NCBI RefSeq assembly: GCF_001006305.1
Contig: NZ_LBHJ01000003.1
Coordinates: 310,001-374,000, forward strand
Length of the DNA: 64,000 bases
Source: Silvibacterium bohemicum
GTDB taxonomy: Bacteria; Acidobacteriota; Terriglobia; Terriglobales; Acidobacteriaceae
Direction of reading: 5' to 3'
Shown here: piece by piece, positions 60,853-64,000 of the stretch
Layout of the letters: each line of letters begins with the position of its first letter
Numbering within the stretch: position 1 is the first letter of the stretch
The notes under the pieces: generated by a model
Databases searched by the model: none
What the model saw: the letters and a program-made list of their open reading frames with translations, nothing else
What the model was told of the DNA's origin: nothing
Translations under genes and position numbers: made by a program

Positions 60853-61757
60853 TGTGCTCCCTGTTCCCCATACGTGCTGGCGATTTTGACGACCTCATCG
60901 ATCTTTCCCTTCCGCAGGGCCTCAATGGGATTCTTCCCCCCAAGCCTCTCGTTGGGGCTGGTAAAGAAGTTCAGCTGCATCCAGGGATCGACCGCACTCA
61001 GGGCCTTCAGTACGCTTTCGAGGCCATCGAGCGTCTTGCCTTCGTGGAACTGGAAGCCGGGATAGCTGTACCCGCGCTTCCCCTGTGTCAGGGCGAGCAG
61101 TTGATTCGACGAGCGACGCTTATCCACCGCCTGGCGGGACAGATTGAGTACCTCGGCTACCTGCTCCGAGGTCAGGGTTTCTCCCGCGGCCTTCAGCATC
61201 TCCTGTCGGCGCTTCAGACCTCGGAGTTTTGCAGCCGCGAGCGGATCGTCCTCTTCAAGTTCTGCAACCCATGGGGCAGAGCTCAGTGCTTCGACCATGA
61301 CCAGGTGATCAGTCGATGCCGAGGTTGCCTCATCAATCAAAGTGTTCGACAGGTCGTCCTCAAAAGACAGCACCGCTCGAAGAACGCGGGTATAGAAGGC
61401 CGGGTATTTCGTCTCGGCGAACTGCCGCAGCGTATTGACCAGGAAACGGTGTTCGGGTGCCGGATCCCGATCGATATCCAGGCAGAACTTCTTGTTTTCA
61501 AATGCCGTCCGGATATAAAACTTATCGAGGTTGAGGTTGAGCCTCTGATGCTTCACCTGAAACAGCAGGCGCCGCTCCTTCATCTCGAACTTCACATCTG
61601 GCGAAGAATGCGAGATGAAGACTCTCAGGGTCGGCTTGTGTGGGACCCGCGAGAAGGTGAACCATCTGCTGCCGCTCTTGCCATGGTCGTCCAGCCAATT
61701 CTGGATCTCCGTCTGAACTTGTTCGAGAGTGTCGGGTTGAGCCGAATATGTAAGCAT
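60849..61757 (-). CDS. Xre/MbcA/ParS antitoxin with long N-terminal extension
   Basis: A 302-residue protein. The last ~60 residues (LDGLESVLKALSAVDPWMQL, then NPIEALRKGKIDEVVK) are the toxin-binding domain of RES-Xre antitoxins. Before it, at about 195-235, is an HTH (TSEQVAEVLNLSRQAVDKRR). Typical antitoxins are ~130-170 residues; here ~190 residues of unrecognised sequence precede the HTH, including LRVFISHSSPDVKFEM. The extra domain may sense a signal or bind another partner. Start at 61757 chosen for GAGG. It should repress its own operon with the toxin. Confidence 0.8.
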   Translation of the reverse strand: MLTYSAQPDTLEQVQTEIQNWLDDHGKSGSRWFTFSRVPHKPTLRVFISHSSPDVKFEMKERRLLFQVKHQRLNLNLDKFYIRTAFENKKFCLDIDRDPAPEHRFLVNTLRQFAETKYPAFYTRVLRAVLSFEDDLSNTLIDEATSASTDHLVMVEALSSAPWVAELEEDDPLAAAKLRGLKRRQEMLKAAGETLTSEQVAEVLNLSRQAVDKRRSSNQLLALTQGKRGYSYPGFQFHEGKTLDGLESVLKALSAVDPWMQLNFFTSPNERLGGKNPIEALRKGKIDEVVKIASTYGEQGAQ

Positions 61758-62089
61758 CTTCAAGCCTCTGGTTGACAAAATTATTATCATACTATTTCTT
61801 CCACTTCGTCAATAGAGCGCAGGAGCTCCGTCAACCTCTCCGATGCATGGCCATTGATAATGAACGAGTTACCGAGGCATGAACATGCTTCAGGCGTCAA
61901 GGAACTTGGTGGGGGGTCGAGGTTGCAGTCCCTATAAGGAATGGCATCTGTCTTCAATCAAGTTCCGATTGGCATTTTCCATCCTCAAATCCATTCCAGT
62001 GTGTTTCCCTGTTATAGCGAAAGCTGGAGGCCGGTCGATTCAATGAAGGCTGGCCGCAGTTGTTCGCAGTCGATCCCCTCGACTCGGGT

Positions 62090-62311
62090 TTAAAAGTAGA
62101 CCTTTAGACCCCGGCATCGCAAGAACGTCACGTCGTAGAGGTCCTGCCCGTTCAGCTCGACGCGAACGCGGTTGATTCCATTGCGCGCGAAGTTTGAGGG
62201 AAGTTGGAATGAGAGCGCGTTGGGCTGAGCGAGCACAAACTTCGCACCCGTCATCACCACAAAGCGTTGCCCGCCTGATTGAGGACGGATAACTTCCCGG
62301 AGGACGACTCG
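62090..62311 (-). pseudogene. 3' fragment of an unidentified gene
   Basis: A minus-strand frame with protein-like composition: RFVVMTGAKFVLAQPNALSF, then GINRVRVELNGQDLYDVTF, ending LKVYF-stop at 62090. Upstream a stop at 62312 cuts it off and there is no ribosome-binding site. The beta-rich pattern suggests the C-terminal domain of a larger protein whose remainder is gone. I do not recognise the family. The rest of 61758-62471 holds no gene I can support. Confidence 0.4.
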
Positions 62312-62471
62312 TTACCAATCCGTCGTCGGTGAGTGATATGGGGATGATGCATCATTCTGGATTCATATGCGGAGACGTGGGTTTTGTTACTCATTCATTT
62401 CGGACCAAGAAATTGCGCAGTCTAGAGACTGTTGTACGTACTGTCGAAGGTACGCTGGAGTTTCCTCAGGA

Positions 62472-63410
62472 TTACGAGGAAATAGAACCGGCTGAAGCAG
62501 AAGCTCGGACATGGCAATACTGACGCGGAGAACAGCCTATCTCCCGCCTAAAGGCAAAGCTAAACGCACTGTCGGATTCGTAGCCGAGAGAAAGCGCAAT
62601 GTCTGAGACAGAATCGTGCGAGTTCATAAGCCGGTCGCCTGCCAGAAGCATTCGCCATCGAGTCAGGTACTCCATAACGGAGATTCCTACCTTCTTCTTG
62701 AAGCGTAGCGCAAAGGCTGACCGCGACATGCCAGCTCGGTTGGCGAGTTTCTGCAAGGTCCATCGATAGCCGGGTCTCTCGTGCATTGCCGTCATGGCGA
62801 CGCTCAACTGCCGATCGGAGAGCGCGAAGAGCCAACCGACTCTTTCCGTTTCTTTCTGTGTCACATGCAGCCGGAGCAACTCGATCAGCATCATCTGCGA
62901 GAGATATTCGCCGAGGAGCACGCTTCCGGGCTGCGGATTCCGCAACACCACCATCATGCGTTCCAAATACCACTGCATCACAGCACGGTCTGCATGACTC
63001 CGAATATGCACAGGCGGCGGCAACAAACCCAGCAGGATGTTTGCGTGTTCTGCGGCAAAGGTAAAGAAAGCTGTGAGCCCCAGACATGCTCCGCCGCCTT
63101 GCCACGTAACAATACCCCCATTCAGTGGCCCGGTAATCACAGATCGGACGTCAACCGGAGAGACGGCGAGATCGCTTGCGAGGCGGAACGCCGGCCCATG
63201 CGGTAGCGACACAAAATCTCCCGCTGCCAGCTCTGTCGGCTCATCGACATCCTCAATCAAAAGCCAGCAGTGGCCTGAGACCAGCGCAAAGCACATAAAG
63301 CAGTTGCTTCGCTCGAACTGAAACGACCAATCTCCTCCCGCGTCGATTCCCCCGGACATAAAGCTGCGCGGCTTGAGGAGCGAGAGGACGTCGGAGAGCG
63401 GATCAGCCAT
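62472..63410 (-). CDS. AraC-family regulator with cupin-type N-terminal domain
   Basis: A 312-residue protein. The N-terminal ~180 residues match the AraC-binding-like cupin domain of this subgroup (FERSNCFMCFALVSGHCWL, LAAGDFVSLPHGPAF). The C-terminal ~100 residues hold the AraC double HTH: WTLQKLANRAGMSRSAFALRF and SVSDIALSLGYESDSAFSFAF, ending GCSPRQY. It is divergent from an NmrA-like dehydrogenase gene, as is common for this subgroup, which usually controls the adjacent oxidoreductase. I start at MADPLSD (63410); 63446 is also possible. Confidence 0.88.
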   Translation of the reverse strand: MADPLSDVLSLLKPRSFMSGGIDAGGDWSFQFERSNCFMCFALVSGHCWLLIEDVDEPTELAAGDFVSLPHGPAFRLASDLAVSPVDVRSVITGPLNGGIVTWQGGGACLGLTAFFTFAAEHANILLGLLPPPVHIRSHADRAVMQWYLERMMVVLRNPQPGSVLLGEYLSQMMLIELLRLHVTQKETERVGWLFALSDRQLSVAMTAMHERPGYRWTLQKLANRAGMSRSAFALRFKKKVGISVMEYLTRWRMLLAGDRLMNSHDSVSDIALSLGYESDSAFSFAFRREIGCSPRQYCHVRASASAGSISS

Positions 63411-63500
63411 AATCCTGGACGATCTCGACATAATTGAAGACTTCATCGCATAGATTGTATCGGCCTGACAATCCTAATATGGGGAGAGGAGACCTGGGAT

Positions 63501-64000
63501 ATGGCAACAAGAATAGTCACGGTGGTGGGAGCTTCGGGAACCCTGGGGTCGGAGATTGTCCGGGCCCTCCTCGAAAAAGGGGCCAAAGTCAGGGCCATGG
63601 TTCGGGCGACCAGCGACCGCACGAAACTCGAATCCCTCGGGGTGACAGAATTTGTGGTGGCCGACCTCAGGGATGCCAATTCTCTGCAGCTGGCACTGAC
63701 AGCCGAACCCCGGGCCGTGGCTGTGGTTGCCAGCGCCGCGGGCTTCAGCGCCCACACTGCTCGCACGAAGGGAGATAACTCCCAGACAGACACCGAAGGG
63801 TATCGGAATCTGGTGGACGCAGCAAAGGATGCGGGCATCCCACGATTCATCCTGATTTCAATTCTCGAGTGCGACAAAGCACCCGATGTGCCCCATTTCT
63901 CTCAAAAGTTCTTGACCGAGAAATACCTGGCCGAGAAACGCCAGCCGTACCTCGCCCTGCGCGCCGGGGCCTTCCTTGACCGAGCCCAGGACGTCGTGGC
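63501..64000 (+). CDS. NmrA/SDR-like NAD(P)-binding protein (truncated by window edge)
   Basis: The first 166 residues of an atypical short-chain dehydrogenase. The Rossmann motif is VTVVGASGTLGSEIV (G-x-x-G-x-x-G), followed by ALLEKGAKVRAMVRATSD and the aspartate ADLRD. The segment FILISILECDKAPDV replaces the usual catalytic Ser/Tyr arrangement, as in NmrA-like proteins that sense or reduce with NAD(P)H. It starts after GAGGAG, divergent from the AraC gene that probably regulates it. The 3' end lies outside the window. Confidence 0.85.
   Translation, partial: MATRIVTVVGASGTLGSEIVRALLEKGAKVRAMVRATSDRTKLESLGVTEFVVADLRDANSLQLALTAEPRAVAVVASAAGFSAHTARTKGDNSQTDTEGYRNLVDAAKDAGIPRFILISILECDKAPDVPHFSQKFLTEKYLAEKRQPYLALRAGAFLDRAQDVV

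Noticed and set aside
60819-61775. 318-codon plus-strand frame
   Set aside because: Antisense to the antitoxin gene, whose HTH and toxin-binding domain are recognisable.
1-64000. tRNA or rRNA genes, insertion sequences and integrases
   Set aside because: I looked for T-loop-like sequences and transposase or recombinase motifs and found none convincing; a covariance-model search would be needed to exclude small RNAs.

Overview
The window reads as an accessory-rich stretch of a soil Acidobacteriota chromosome or large replicon, most likely class Terriglobia. I infer this from gene content only: an Oar-type TonB-dependent receptor with an N-terminal carboxypeptidase-regulatory-like domain, DUF4142, SYLF and DUF3309 proteins, sigma/zinc-finger anti-sigma proteins and a TPR-CHAT protein. 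I saw no rRNA, tRNA, CRISPR array, transposase or integrase.

Layout. 1-10.3 kb: a small XRE regulator, a Crp/Fnr regulator, a universal stress protein, a broken DUF3303 gene, a membrane protein with an HExxxH-type motif, a luciferase-like monooxygenase, and a tightly packed TetR/HlyD/ABC ATPase/ABC permease/NodT efflux operon. 10.3-20 kb: a LysR remnant, a MgtA-type P-type ATPase behind a structured leader, a DUF4142 gene cut by an in-frame amber codon, SYLF, DUF3309, AI-2E-family and YihY/BrkB membrane proteins, and several lineage-specific hypotheticals. 20-30 kb: a sigma-like/zinc anti-sigma pair, an orphan histidine kinase, a phosphotransferase, and an S41 protease directly coupled to a TPR-CHAT protease.

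30-50.5 kb is the centrepiece: an apparently complete lasso-peptide system with a proposed life cycle. The plus-strand operon encodes an RRE/PqqD-like B1, an APH-type phosphotransferase, a prolyl oligopeptidase, a transglutaminase-like B2 protease, an asparagine-synthetase-like cyclase C and, last, a 44-residue precursor A absent from automatic gene calls of this size range. The precursor has canonical leader spacing (Tyr, then Pro three residues later) and a predicted Gly1-Asp9 macrolactam; a strong terminator follows. A divergent ABC exporter lies upstream behind three CRP-like palindromes. Facing the operon is a minus-strand operon encoding a sigma factor fused to its own zinc anti-sigma domain, a membrane span and a large C-terminal domain, then an Oar/TonB receptor, then an AtxE2-like S9 isopeptidase. 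This suggests make, export, sense or re-import, and linearise. An OmpR-type response regulator sits next to it, with GGTCA direct repeats in front of both its own gene and the sigma-fusion gene.

50.7-64 kb is a regulator-rich island: three XRE proteins with palindromic operators of matching geometry, two small membrane proteins, RNase H, a Gp157-like protein, a MoxR ATPase/DUF3150-like/VWA-metallopeptidase operon, a RES-Xre toxin-antitoxin pair with an unusually long antitoxin, an AraC regulator and a truncated NmrA-like gene at the right edge.

A 15-bp motif (GTCGCA-N-T-NN-CCGAC) occurs in the same orientation ahead of the lone phosphotransferase, the CHAT-S41 pair and the lasso operon, with a one-mismatch copy ahead of the sigma/anti-sigma pair. 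This hints that these loci form one regulon.
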